Shown: positions 8,749 to 16,126 of the stretch, in pieces
How positions within the stretch are numbered: position 1 is the first letter of the stretch
How the letters are laid out: every line of letters starts with the position of its first letter
Notes under the pieces: generated by a model
Seen by the model: only the letters and a program-made list of their open reading frames with translations
What the model was told of the DNA's origin: nothing
The model's database searches: none
From: Micromonospora sp. NBC_01796
GTDB lineage: Bacteria; Actinomycetota; Actinomycetes; Mycobacteriales; Micromonosporaceae
Length of the DNA: 64,000 nt
Assembly (NCBI RefSeq): GCF_035917455.1
Contig: NZ_CP109078.1
Span: 310,001 to 374,000, forward strand
Reading direction: 5' to 3'
Made by a program: the position numbers and the translations under genes

Positions 8749-9748
8749 TCGCGTCGACCACCTCGGTCGCCGCACCCTCGTGCTGGGCGTAGTAGCCCGG
8801 GAACGCCGACACCTGTACGGCCTGCGCCGCGTCGGTCAACGCCATCTGCTGCCAGCCGGGGATCCGCCGGAGCGCGTTGAAGAACTGCGCCGTCGCGTAC
8901 GCCGGGTCCATCAGCTTGTCGACCGGTCCCCAACCGCTGCTGGTCCGCTGCTGGAACAGGCCGACCGAGTCGTGGTCCCAGCCGGTGCCCTGGTGTGAGT
9001 GGTTCAGCGACTCGGGCAGGGCGTTGTTGGCCAGGTTGAGCAGGTTGCTCTCCTGCATCGCGGTCGCCACCCCGATCACCAGAGCGCGCCGGGGCATGCC
9101 CATGTCATGCCCGGTCCGCACGATGGCCTTGGCGTTGTCCATCTGCACCCCGGTCAGGCCGGCGACCGGGCCCGGGTCGACCGGCGGGGCGGGCGCGGGG
9201 GCGGCCGGTGCCGGTGTCGGTTGCGCCGCCGGTACGTCCGGGTCGGCCGTCGCCGCCGGGGCGGCCGCCGTACGCTTCTCCGACCGGGACGCGGCCTGTT
9301 CCGCCTGTGCCCGCTGGACCAGTGCGGACCGCGCGGCGCTCGGCTCGCTCTCGGCGGGTGTGTTCCCGGTCACGATCCGGCCCTGGGTGAAGGCGAGCAG
9401 GCCGAGGGCGCAGAGCAGACCGACGGCCACCGTACGGGGCACGGGGCGGATCTGCTTGAGCGAGCGCCCTCGCCGGACCAGGGCCCGCAGGTCCGATGCC
9501 CGCAGTTGCGAGGCTTTGGTGATCACGTTCAGTGACTCCCGCCGGAGTCCCGCGACTGCCGTCGCCAGTCCCTCGGTCCCGGTCGCGGTGACGCTCCGGA
9601 CTCCGGTCGTCAGTCGGTCGAGCCGGCCGCGGATGTTGCCCTCCCGGCCGGACGAGCTGGTGGCCGGCTCGTCGGAGGCCGCATCGGCCGAACGGTCAGT
9701 GGTGCCTACGGCGTCTTCCTTGGGTTCAAGTCTGTCGTCGTCACGCAT
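8729..9748 (-). CDS. Membrane-anchored lysozyme/transglycosylase-like protein
   Basis: A 339-residue protein: charged N-terminus, one membrane helix at about 106-122, an Ala/Pro linker, then a C-terminal domain of about 135 residues. The domain contains VATAMQESNLLNL and DSVGLFQQR, the signature of lysozyme-fold domains in actinobacterial M23-type and resuscitation-like wall enzymes; the Glu of MQESN would be catalytic. It probably cleaves peptidoglycan or helps remodel it outside the membrane. Its 3' end overlaps the convergent CBM gene by 20 bp. Confidence 0.8.
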   Translation of the reverse strand: MRDDDRLEPKEDAVGTTDRSADAASDEPATSSSGREGNIRGRLDRLTTGVRSVTATGTEGLATAVAGLRRESLNVITKASQLRASDLRALVRRGRSLKQIRPVPRTVAVGLLCALGLLAFTQGRIVTGNTPAESEPSAARSALVQRAQAEQAASRSEKRTAAAPAATADPDVPAAQPTPAPAAPAPAPPVDPGPVAGLTGVQMDNAKAIVRTGHDMGMPRRALVIGVATAMQESNLLNLANNALPESLNHSHQGTGWDHDSVGLFQQRTSSGWGPVDKLMDPAYATAQFFNALRRIPGWQQMALTDAAQAVQVSAFPGYYAQHEGAATEVVDAIIPPNR

Positions 9749-10252
9749 CCGACGAGGCTAGGCACGGAAAACCCCAACTACACAGGGTGATCGAGTGGCT
9801 CTCGCCACACTTACCGGTCGGGCAACCGGGCAGCGGGTGACGGGGCAGGAGCCGAACCGCCATCTCCGGCGAGGCGGTCATACCTCCGATAGCGCGACCG
9901 CCGGATCATCCCGGCATTTACCTTCGAACCACCCCGCGCCGCAGACCCGCCCGCCGCCCTCGACCGTTCGGTGGACATTCACCGGAACGACAGGCGTTCC
10001 CGGTATCGGCCGTTCGGACAACCGCGCTGGCAGGAGGCCCTGTTCCCGGTGTAGACCGGGGAGCGTACGGCCCGTTTTTCCAGCCGGGCGGCGACAACCC
10101 GACGCCACGACCCCTGCCCAGACGCTCGCTCGCGAGTCATGCTCAAGGGGGGTGACGGAGTCGCCGAACGGAATGGACCAAGATGGCGGAAGCGTTGCGT
10201 ACACCGAGGTGTCGTCTGTCGTAGGCGCATCCCGTTGAGGAGGTCCTTACCG
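9749..10252. other. Non-coding region, 504 bp
   Basis: This region separates two outward-facing genes (wall enzyme leftward, PAC2 protein rightward) and should hold both promoters. I see a small hairpin GTGGC-TCTC-GCCAC at 9795-9808 in the presumed leader of the wall-enzyme gene, and GAGGAGG just before the PAC2 start. The open frames here lack convincing starts and protein-like composition. I looked for a c-di-AMP (ydaO) riboswitch because such wall enzymes often have one, but could not assemble its core. Confidence 0.6.
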
Positions 10253-11179
10253 GTGCTCGATCCGCACGAGCTCTACCAGCTCACCGATGACCTGCCCGAG
10301 CTGGGTCAGCCGGTGTTGATCCAGGCGCTGACCGGCTTCACCGACGCCGGAAACGCGACCCGGCTCGCCCGGGAACAGCTCCTGTCGACGCTGGAAGGTC
10401 GGCCGATCGCCACCTTCGACATCGACCAGCTGCTCGACTACCGCTCCCGGCGACCCACGATGATCTTCGTCGAGGACCACTGGGAGTCGTACGAGGATCC
10501 CAAGCTCGAACTCCACCTGCTGCACGACGACGCCGGGACGCCACTGCTCCTGCTCACCGGCCCGGAACCGGACATGCAGTGGGAACGGTTCACCGCCGCC
10601 GTGATCGCGGTGGCCAACCGGCTCGGCGTACGCCTGACCGTCGGGCTGAACTCGATCCCGATGGCGGTCCCGCACACCCGGCCGACCGGAGTCACCGCGC
10701 ACGCCACCCGGCCGGAGCTGATCAGCGGGCACGAGCCGTGGTTGCAGCGGGTCCAGGTGCCGGGCAGCGCCGGGCACCTGCTCGAATACCGGCTCGGCCA
10801 GCAGGGTCGCGACGCGATCGGCTTCGCGGTGCACGTGCCGCACTACGTGGCACAGACCGAGTACCCGGCCGCCGCCGAGCTGCTGCTCAGTTCGATCTCC
10901 CGGTCGACCGGGCTGCTCCTGCCCACCGAGAGTCTCCGTACCGCCGCCGAGTTGGTCCGGACCGACATCGACCGGCAGGTGGCCCAGACCGACGAGGCCG
11001 GCGCACTGGTGCACGCCCTTGAGGAGCAGTACGACGCGTTCACCCGTGGTCGCGGCGGCGCCAACCTGCTCTCCGCACAGACCGGACCCCTGCCGACCGC
11101 CGACGAACTCGGCGCGGAGCTGGAACGGTTCCTCGCCGAACAGCAGGGTCCCCGTCCGGGCGACACCCCCGGCACCTGA
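10253..11179 (+). CDS. PAC2 family protein
   Basis: A 308-residue protein of the PAC2 (proteasome assembly chaperone 2-like) family. The conserved core is visible as PVLIQALTGFTDAGNATRLA, FVEDHWESYEDPKLEL and LLLLTGPEPDMQWERF. Actinobacteria with proteasomes commonly carry PAC2-family proteins, but their role in bacteria is not settled. The GTG start at 10253 follows a strong GAGGAGG site. It is transcribed alone and followed by exonuclease III. Confidence 0.92.
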   Translation: MLDPHELYQLTDDLPELGQPVLIQALTGFTDAGNATRLAREQLLSTLEGRPIATFDIDQLLDYRSRRPTMIFVEDHWESYEDPKLELHLLHDDAGTPLLLLTGPEPDMQWERFTAAVIAVANRLGVRLTVGLNSIPMAVPHTRPTGVTAHATRPELISGHEPWLQRVQVPGSAGHLLEYRLGQQGRDAIGFAVHVPHYVAQTEYPAAAELLLSSISRSTGLLLPTESLRTAAELVRTDIDRQVAQTDEAGALVHALEEQYDAFTRGRGGANLLSAQTGPLPTADELGAELERFLAEQQGPRPGDTPGT

Positions 11180-11368
11180 CGAACCCGACGCCGGTCGGCC
11201 CCTGCCGGGCCGATCGGCGCCGAGCGGACCGTCGACTCCGGCCGGTGGCGAACCTCGCCCCCGACCGGAAGCAGTTCCGCTGCCGGCGACGGCGCGGCGC
11301 GCGGCTCGGGTGCCGGCAGCGGCGCGGCAAGGTCTGCAACCGGGCCCGGCGTACGGCAGGCTGTGCAC

Positions 11369-12178
11369 ATGCGCCTGGCTACCTGGAACGTCAACTCGGT
11401 CAAGGCCCGGCTCCCCCGGTTGCTGACCTGGCTGGCCGACACCGAGCCGGACGTCGTCTGCCTTCAGGAGACAAAATGCCCGGACGGCGCCTTCCCGGTC
11501 GCCGAGGTCGGCGAACTCGGCTACTCGACCGCGAGCCACAGTGACGGCCGGTGGAACGGGGTGGCGATCCTCTCCCGCGTCGGACTCGACGACGTGGTGG
11601 TGGGCTTCCCCGGCGAGCCCGGCTTCCCCGAACCGGAGGCCCGCGCCCTCGCGGCCACCTGCGGTGGCGTACGGGTCTGGTCGATCTACGTACCGAACGG
11701 GCGCACCCCGGACTCGCCGCACTACACGTACAAGCTGGCCTGGCTGGCCGCGCTGCGCGAGGCACTGGCCACCGAGCTGCGCCCGGACCGGCCGCTGACC
11801 GTGTGCGGGGACTACAACGTCGCCCCGACCGACGCCGACGTGTGGGACCCGGCGCTCTTCGTCGGGTCGACCCACGTCACCCCGGCCGAACGGCAGGCCC
11901 TCGCCGACCTACGCGAACTCGGGCTGCATGACGTGGTCCCGACCCCGATGAAGGGGCCGCACCCGTACACGTACTGGGACTACCGGGCCGGGATGTTCCA
12001 CCAGAACAAGGGCATGCGGATCGACCTGGTGTACGCGACCGAGACGTTCGCCGACGCCGTCTCCTCGGCGTACGTGGATCGGGAGGCCCGCAAGGGCACC
12101 GGCCCCTCCGACCACGCCCCGATCGTGGTCGACACCGAGCCGTCGGTCGGTTCCGGGCCTCCGGTCGCCGTCCCGTGA
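11369..12178 (+). CDS. xth: Exodeoxyribonuclease III
   Basis: A 269-residue AP endonuclease/3'-5' exonuclease. All family blocks are present: ATWNVNSVKAR, CLQETKCPD (metal-binding Glu), YVPNGR, CGDYNVAPTDADV and the C-terminal SDHAPIV with the catalytic His. It removes damaged 3' ends and cuts at abasic sites in base-excision repair. The ATG at 11369 is chosen because it begins the conserved MRLATWNVNSV; a GTG six bases upstream is possible. A 34-bp tandem repeat begins at its stop codon. Confidence 0.95.
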   Translation: MRLATWNVNSVKARLPRLLTWLADTEPDVVCLQETKCPDGAFPVAEVGELGYSTASHSDGRWNGVAILSRVGLDDVVVGFPGEPGFPEPEARALAATCGGVRVWSIYVPNGRTPDSPHYTYKLAWLAALREALATELRPDRPLTVCGDYNVAPTDADVWDPALFVGSTHVTPAERQALADLRELGLHDVVPTPMKGPHPYTYWDYRAGMFHQNKGMRIDLVYATETFADAVSSAYVDREARKGTGPSDHAPIVVDTEPSVGSGPPVAVP

Positions 12179-12310
12179 CCGACGCCCGGTCGGGCAGCTC
12201 GCCGTGCTCTGACCGACGCCCGGTCGCGCAGCTCGCCGTGCTCTGACCGACGCCCGGTCGGGCAGCTCGCCGTGCTCCGACCGGCACCCGGTCGGTCAGT
12301 TCGCCGGGAG
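12177..12310 (+). repeat. 34-bp tandem repeat, four copies, after xth
   Basis: Units at 12177-12210, 12211-12244 and 12245-12278 are nearly identical; a degraded fourth runs to about 12310. Each begins GACCGACGCCCGGTC, a 5-bp-arm hairpin, and each contains CAGCTCGCCGTGCTC. The first unit starts inside the xth stop codon, so the array grew at the gene end. Serial weak hairpins could act in termination or mRNA stability. Confidence 0.9.
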
Positions 12311-12375
12311 TGACACGCGGCCGGTCGAGCAGCCTGGCGGGAGACGGCCGGCTGCGCAGCCCCTAGGCTGGTGCC

Positions 12376-12705
12376 ATGGCAGTCGTGAAGATCAACGCTA
12401 TCGAGGTCCCTCCGGGTGCGGGCGAGGAACTGGAGCGGCGCTTCGCCGCCCGCAAGGGCGCGGTGGACAACCAGCCCGGTTTCCTCGGCTTCGAGCTGCT
12501 CCGCCCGGTCGGCGGGGAGACCCGCTACTTCGTCTACACGAAGTGGGAGAGCGAAGAGGCGTACCAGGCGTGGGCCGCCGGCCCGTCCCAGGCAGCGCAC
12601 GGCCAGGGCGGCACCCCCGCCGGGGAGCGCCCCAAGCCGGTCTCCACCGGCGCCAACCTGCTGGAGTTCGAGGTCGTACAGCTCGCCGGACCGCCGGCCG
12701 CGTAG
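12376..12705 (+). CDS. Antibiotic biosynthesis monooxygenase (ABM) domain protein
   Basis: A 109-residue single-domain ferredoxin-like protein. It starts MAVVKINAIEVPPGAGEELE and has GFLGFELLRPVGGETRYFVYTKW, the pattern of the ABM family, which includes actinorhodin monooxygenases and the mycobacterial haem-degrading MhuD. The Asn and Trp positions used by haem-degrading members cannot be judged safely here. It stands alone and is followed by palindromic element copy B, so nothing in the context fixes the substrate. Confidence 0.88.
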   Translation: MAVVKINAIEVPPGAGEELERRFAARKGAVDNQPGFLGFELLRPVGGETRYFVYTKWESEEAYQAWAAGPSQAAHGQGGTPAGERPKPVSTGANLLEFEVVQLAGPPAA

Positions 12706-12750
12706 GTTGCCCCGGGTGCGCCTGCCGCCAGCGAAACCAACGCCGCCGGT

Positions 12751-12792
12751 CGTACATCGTCTTTGGCGTAAATACATCAAAGACGATGTACG
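12751..12792. repeat. 42-bp palindromic element, copy B
   Basis: A near-perfect inverted repeat: 15-nt outer arms CGTACATCGTCTTTG and CAAAGACGATGTACG are exactly complementary, with 5-nt inner arms (two imperfect pairs) and centre AA. It lies between the ABM gene stop (12705) and the end of the convergent secreted-protein gene (12838), where a bidirectional terminator would be expected. It matches copy A at 25-66. Confidence 0.85.
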
Positions 12793-12837
12793 AGCTCGAC
12801 GCGTTATGCGTTCGCCCGAAGTTCGCCGAGAGGGACC

Positions 12838-13635
12838 TCAGGGTGCCGGCAGTGGCTGTCCGTCCTGCCAGGTGTTATCCGGCGGCGTCGGCGGCGGACA
12901 TCTTGCCGGCAGCGTCACCTGGCCCGGCAGGTGGCTGAACGTCGTCATCGTGAACCACTCGTCCAACTGCGGGTCGAAGAGGTTCTGGAAGCCGAACTGC
13001 AGCACCTGCCACCATTGGCTCGGATTCCCCTGGTCGACGTAGACGTCACCGAGCGCAATCGGAAACCGGAAGAACTCCCCCGGCTTGGTCGAACCCCCGA
13101 CGACACCGACCCGCCAATGATCGACGTACCGGTCCTTGGCTCCCTGCAGGACCTCCGGTCCCACGAAGCGGGCGGTCCGCAGTGTCGCGTTGAGAATCTC
13201 GCGGTTGAAGATCCCCGGAATCTTGTCGCACGGGCGGGGTGGGTCCAGTGGAATGTTCGGCCACTTGTACGTGAGCGTGTAGAGCGTGTTCCGGTAGATC
13301 AGGTTGGTGAACCAGATCGGGTGCTCCGGTCCACCGGCGATCATCTGACTGTCGCCGCCCTTGCCCTGCCAGGTGAAGGGAACGTCGATACCGAGGTCGG
13401 GTACGAGGTATCGGCCGGCTCCCCGAAAATCCGCCGGCAGCTGAGGGGGATGCGGCCGCTCCGGGTCGGTCGTCCGGGTCGGCACGCTCGCGGTGACGTC
13501 GTCCGGAGCCGTACCGGGCACCGCGCTACCACCGGTCAACTCGCCGAGCGAGCGGGCCGGCGGCGAGGTGCTGGCGCCCAGCGCCAGCACCAGGACGGAT
13601 CCCGTGGCGCCTACCAGGGTGGCCAGCTTCCACAT
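12838..13635 (-). CDS. Secreted hypothetical protein next to the sortase
   Basis: A 265-residue protein with an N-terminal signal sequence (LATLVGATGSVLVLALGAS) and no lipobox cysteine. After a Thr/Pro-rich stretch comes a compact domain containing FTWQGKGGDSQMIAGG, IWFTNLIYRN and RFPIALGDVYVDQG, rich in Trp and Phe. I do not recognise a family. It starts upstream of nothing else on its strand until the sortase 143 bp away, so the three leftward genes from 15190 to 12838 may form one surface locus. Confidence 0.72.
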   Translation of the reverse strand: MWKLATLVGATGSVLVLALGASTSPPARSLGELTGGSAVPGTAPDDVTASVPTRTTDPERPHPPQLPADFRGAGRYLVPDLGIDVPFTWQGKGGDSQMIAGGPEHPIWFTNLIYRNTLYTLTYKWPNIPLDPPRPCDKIPGIFNREILNATLRTARFVGPEVLQGAKDRYVDHWRVGVVGGSTKPGEFFRFPIALGDVYVDQGNPSQWWQVLQFGFQNLFDPQLDEWFTMTTFSHLPGQVTLPARCPPPTPPDNTWQDGQPLPAP

Positions 13636-13740
13636 GTCTGCCCCGTCTCTCAGCGGATGATCCCGCCCCTGATCCTCCTCACCCACCAGGCGAATCCGGT
13701 TCGCATCACCGTCCGGATCCACCGGTCGGGTGAACGGCGG

Positions 13741-13792
13741 TCGCGGGGTCAGGGGTCGCGGGGTCAGGGGTCGCGGGGTCAGGGGTCGCGGG
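13741..13792 (-). repeat. 15-bp tandem repeat at the sortase 3' end
   Basis: About three and a half copies of a 15-bp unit, TCGCGGGGTCAGGGG, end in the last codons of the sortase gene (which stops at 13779). One unit contributes the terminal Asp-Pro of the protein and the stop; the rest is untranslated. The array lies between the sortase and the start of the secreted protein. Confidence 0.85.
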
Positions 13793-14657
13793 AGTCGACC
13801 AGGGAGGCGAAGGCGACGATGTTGTCCGCGTAGCCGATCCCACCGCCGACCCACTCGCCGCCGCAGGTGATCAGGCGCAACACCGGCCGCTCGTACGAGC
13901 CGTAGAGCCGCTCCTCCGGAAGCTTGGCCTTGTCGAAGTGCTCGACCGAGTTGACCTCGAAGATGGCCACCGACCGGTCCTCCCGGGTCACCTTGATCTT
14001 CGCTCCCGGGCGGAGTTTGACCAGGTCGTGGAAGACCGACGGGCCCTGCTTGGTGTCCGCGTGACCGACGATGATGGCCGGGCCGAACTGTCCCGGTGTG
14101 GGGCCGCGCTCGTACCAGCCGGTCTCGTTGTGCTTCTCCAGCGCCGGTACGGCGATCGAACCGTCGTCGGCGAGCCCGACCCGGTGCACCGGTGCCCGTA
14201 CGTCGATCGAGTCGATCTCCAGCTTGATCGGCGGGCTCGGCTCCAGCACCGGGAAGTCCAGCGGCGGTGGCTTGTCCGAGCGGCTCATCAGCGTGGCCCA
14301 GAGGCTGCCGCCGGACTGCCCGAGCCCGGCTCCGGTGGCGAAGACCCCGAGCAGCACGAGCACCACCGCGAGCGGGCCGATCCAGCGGCGGCGACCGGGG
14401 CGCTCCGAGCGACCGGCGCGGGGGCGGGGGGCCGGCTGGTACCTGCCGCGCGCCGACCCACCCCAGAAGTTCGTCCGGTTCGGGGCGGGGGGCTCCTGCT
14501 CCTGCGGCGGTCGGGACGGGCCGACGGTCGCACGGGGGCGCCCGAGCTTCGAGCGGGTGTGATCCGTTGTCAGCAGCGACCACTGCACCGACGACCGGGA
14601 CGGGTTTCCCGGTCGGGGCGCGTTGGCCGGCGGGCCGGCTGAGGACTGGCGGGGCAT
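13779..14657 (-). CDS. Class F sortase with an altered active site
   Basis: A 292-residue protein: Arg/Pro-rich cytoplasmic N-terminus, one membrane helix (LAVVLVLLGVFATGAGLG), then the sortase barrel. The catalytic His is in IIVGHADTKQGP and the Cys in RLITCGGEW. Class E/F sortases usually have Tyr-Arg-Asp-Asn about ten residues after the Cys, where Arg completes the His-Cys-Arg triad; here the codons read Tyr-Ala-Asp-Asn. It would attach a secreted protein to the wall, if active. The adjacent gene at 14669 is the likely substrate or partner. Confidence 0.85.
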   Translation of the reverse strand: MPRQSSAGPPANAPRPGNPSRSSVQWSLLTTDHTRSKLGRPRATVGPSRPPQEQEPPAPNRTNFWGGSARGRYQPAPRPRAGRSERPGRRRWIGPLAVVLVLLGVFATGAGLGQSGGSLWATLMSRSDKPPPLDFPVLEPSPPIKLEIDSIDVRAPVHRVGLADDGSIAVPALEKHNETGWYERGPTPGQFGPAIIVGHADTKQGPSVFHDLVKLRPGAKIKVTREDRSVAIFEVNSVEHFDKAKLPEERLYGSYERPVLRLITCGGEWVGGGIGYADNIVAFASLVDSRDP

Positions 14658-14668
14658 CGGCGTACCGG

Positions 14669-15190
14669 TCAGGGAGCGTGCCGGCCGCGGGCCGGCACCG
14701 TTGCGCCACGGCGGCGCAGCGCGACCAGGCCGAGTACGGCACCGAGCAGGGTGACCGTGATCCCGCCGACGAGCAGCAGGTCACCGGCGTCCGGGCCGGC
14801 CGAGCCGCCGAAACCGGTCGCCGGACCGCGCTTGGGCCGGTCCGCCGCCACCACGTTCAGCATGGTCGAGGCGTTGCGGCCGTCCGGGCAGTTGAGCTTG
14901 ACCCGGAACGTGCCCGCGTCGGTGCCCTCCGGCACCAGCGCCGCCGCGGTCAGCAGGCCGTCCTGCGGCTGGGCGGTGACGGTGCCAAAGGCCGCCGACT
15001 CGACCGTGGCCGGCACGGTGTTCTCGCTGCAACTGGCCCGGATGCCGACCAGGTAGCCGGCCTCGACGGTGCTCGGGCTGAGCTGGACGTAGATGTCACC
15101 GGCCTGCGCCGGGGACGGGACGAGCAGGACGCCTGCGAGCGCGAGGGTGGCGGCGAGCAGCGCGCCAGCGCGTCGATGTGGAGTCGCCAT
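14669..15190 (-). CDS. Secreted surface protein with sorting-signal-like C-terminus
   Basis: A 173-residue protein with a clear signal peptide (LLAATLALAGVLLVPSPAQA, cut before GD), an Ig-like beta domain of about 100 residues with two cysteines, then GPATGF, a hydrophobic helix and a basic RRR tail. This C-terminal order matches a cell-wall sorting signal, except that the usual Leu of LPXTG is Gly. Start supported by GGGAGG. It ends 11 bp before the sortase gene, so co-transcription is near certain. Confidence 0.8.
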   Translation of the reverse strand: MATPHRRAGALLAATLALAGVLLVPSPAQAGDIYVQLSPSTVEAGYLVGIRASCSENTVPATVESAAFGTVTAQPQDGLLTAAALVPEGTDAGTFRVKLNCPDGRNASTMLNVVAADRPKRGPATGFGGSAGPDAGDLLLVGGITVTLLGAVLGLVALRRRGATVPARGRHAP

Positions 15191-15319
15191 GACACCTCCC
15201 GGCACCGTCGGGCAGCACCGGGCGGGCGACACCTGGCCTGCCGTACGGAAGAAATTCTCTCATTCGGTGACCACGAGCACACGCGTTCGATCTCGCTGAT
15301 CGCGTAGGCTCACGTTCCT

Positions 15320-16036
15320 GTGACCTCCACCGACCACTCCCGGAGCGATACCGTGCCCGCACGGCATGGCGCCGGGATCCGCACCTTCCATCCCCGCCGG
15401 GGTCGCCTCAGCGGGCGGCACCTCGACGCACTGGACCGGCTCTGGCCCAGTTACGGCCTGATGGTCCCGGACCCACCCGAGGTGCAGGTGGATCTGTCCA
15501 CCCTCTTCGGTCGCCGGGCCCCGGTGGTGCTGGAGATCGGCTCCGGAATGGGCGACGCCACCGTGGCGATGGCCGCCGCCGACTCTGGCCGAGACTATCT
15601 CGCGGTCGAGGTGCACACGCCGGGAATTGCCAACCTGATGGCGGTCACCGAACGCCGCGCGCTGACCAACGTACGGGTCGCCCGGGGCGACGCGATCGAG
15701 CTGCTGCACTGCCTGCCCGAGGCGAGCCTGGACGCGATCCACGTCTTCTTCCCCGACCCGTGGCCCAAGGCCCGGCATCACAAGCGCCGGCTGATCCAGC
15801 CCGCCCACGTCGAGCTGCTGGGCTCCCGGCTGGTGCCCGGCGGGACCCTGCACTGCGCCACCGACTGGCCCGAGTACGCCCAGCAGATGCGCCAGACGCT
15901 CACCGACGACCCCGCCCTGGTCAACGCGTACGCCGGGTACGCGCCCCGGCCGGAGCACCGACCGGTGACCAAGTTCGAGCGGCGCGCCCTGGCCGCCGGC
16001 CGCCCCATCTCGGACCTGATCTTCCACCGCCGCTGA
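15320..16036 (+). CDS. trmB: tRNA (guanine-N7-)-methyltransferase
   Basis: A 238-residue SAM-dependent enzyme that methylates N7 of G46 in tRNA. The SAM loop is LEIGSGMGDATVAMA and the TrmB signature is FFPDPWPKARHHKRRL, followed by HCATDWPEYAQQM. Start taken as GTG at 15320; GTG at 15353 is a shorter alternative. It is divergent from the sortase locus and precedes the helicase gene by 90 bp. Confidence 0.95.
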   Translation: MTSTDHSRSDTVPARHGAGIRTFHPRRGRLSGRHLDALDRLWPSYGLMVPDPPEVQVDLSTLFGRRAPVVLEIGSGMGDATVAMAAADSGRDYLAVEVHTPGIANLMAVTERRALTNVRVARGDAIELLHCLPEASLDAIHVFFPDPWPKARHHKRRLIQPAHVELLGSRLVPGGTLHCATDWPEYAQQMRQTLTDDPALVNAYAGYAPRPEHRPVTKFERRALAAGRPISDLIFHRR

Positions 16037-16126
16037 GCCCGCCGCCGATCCCGCCGTTGAGCATCCAGAGGGTGGACAGGAGGCGGATTGGCGTTGGCGG
16101 GGTGATCCAGGCACGATTGACCGGCC

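Noticed and set aside
9749-10000. Possible c-di-AMP (ydaO) riboswitch before the wall-enzyme gene
   Set aside because: The context is right, but I could not find the conserved core or the pairing scheme; only a 5-bp hairpin is clear.
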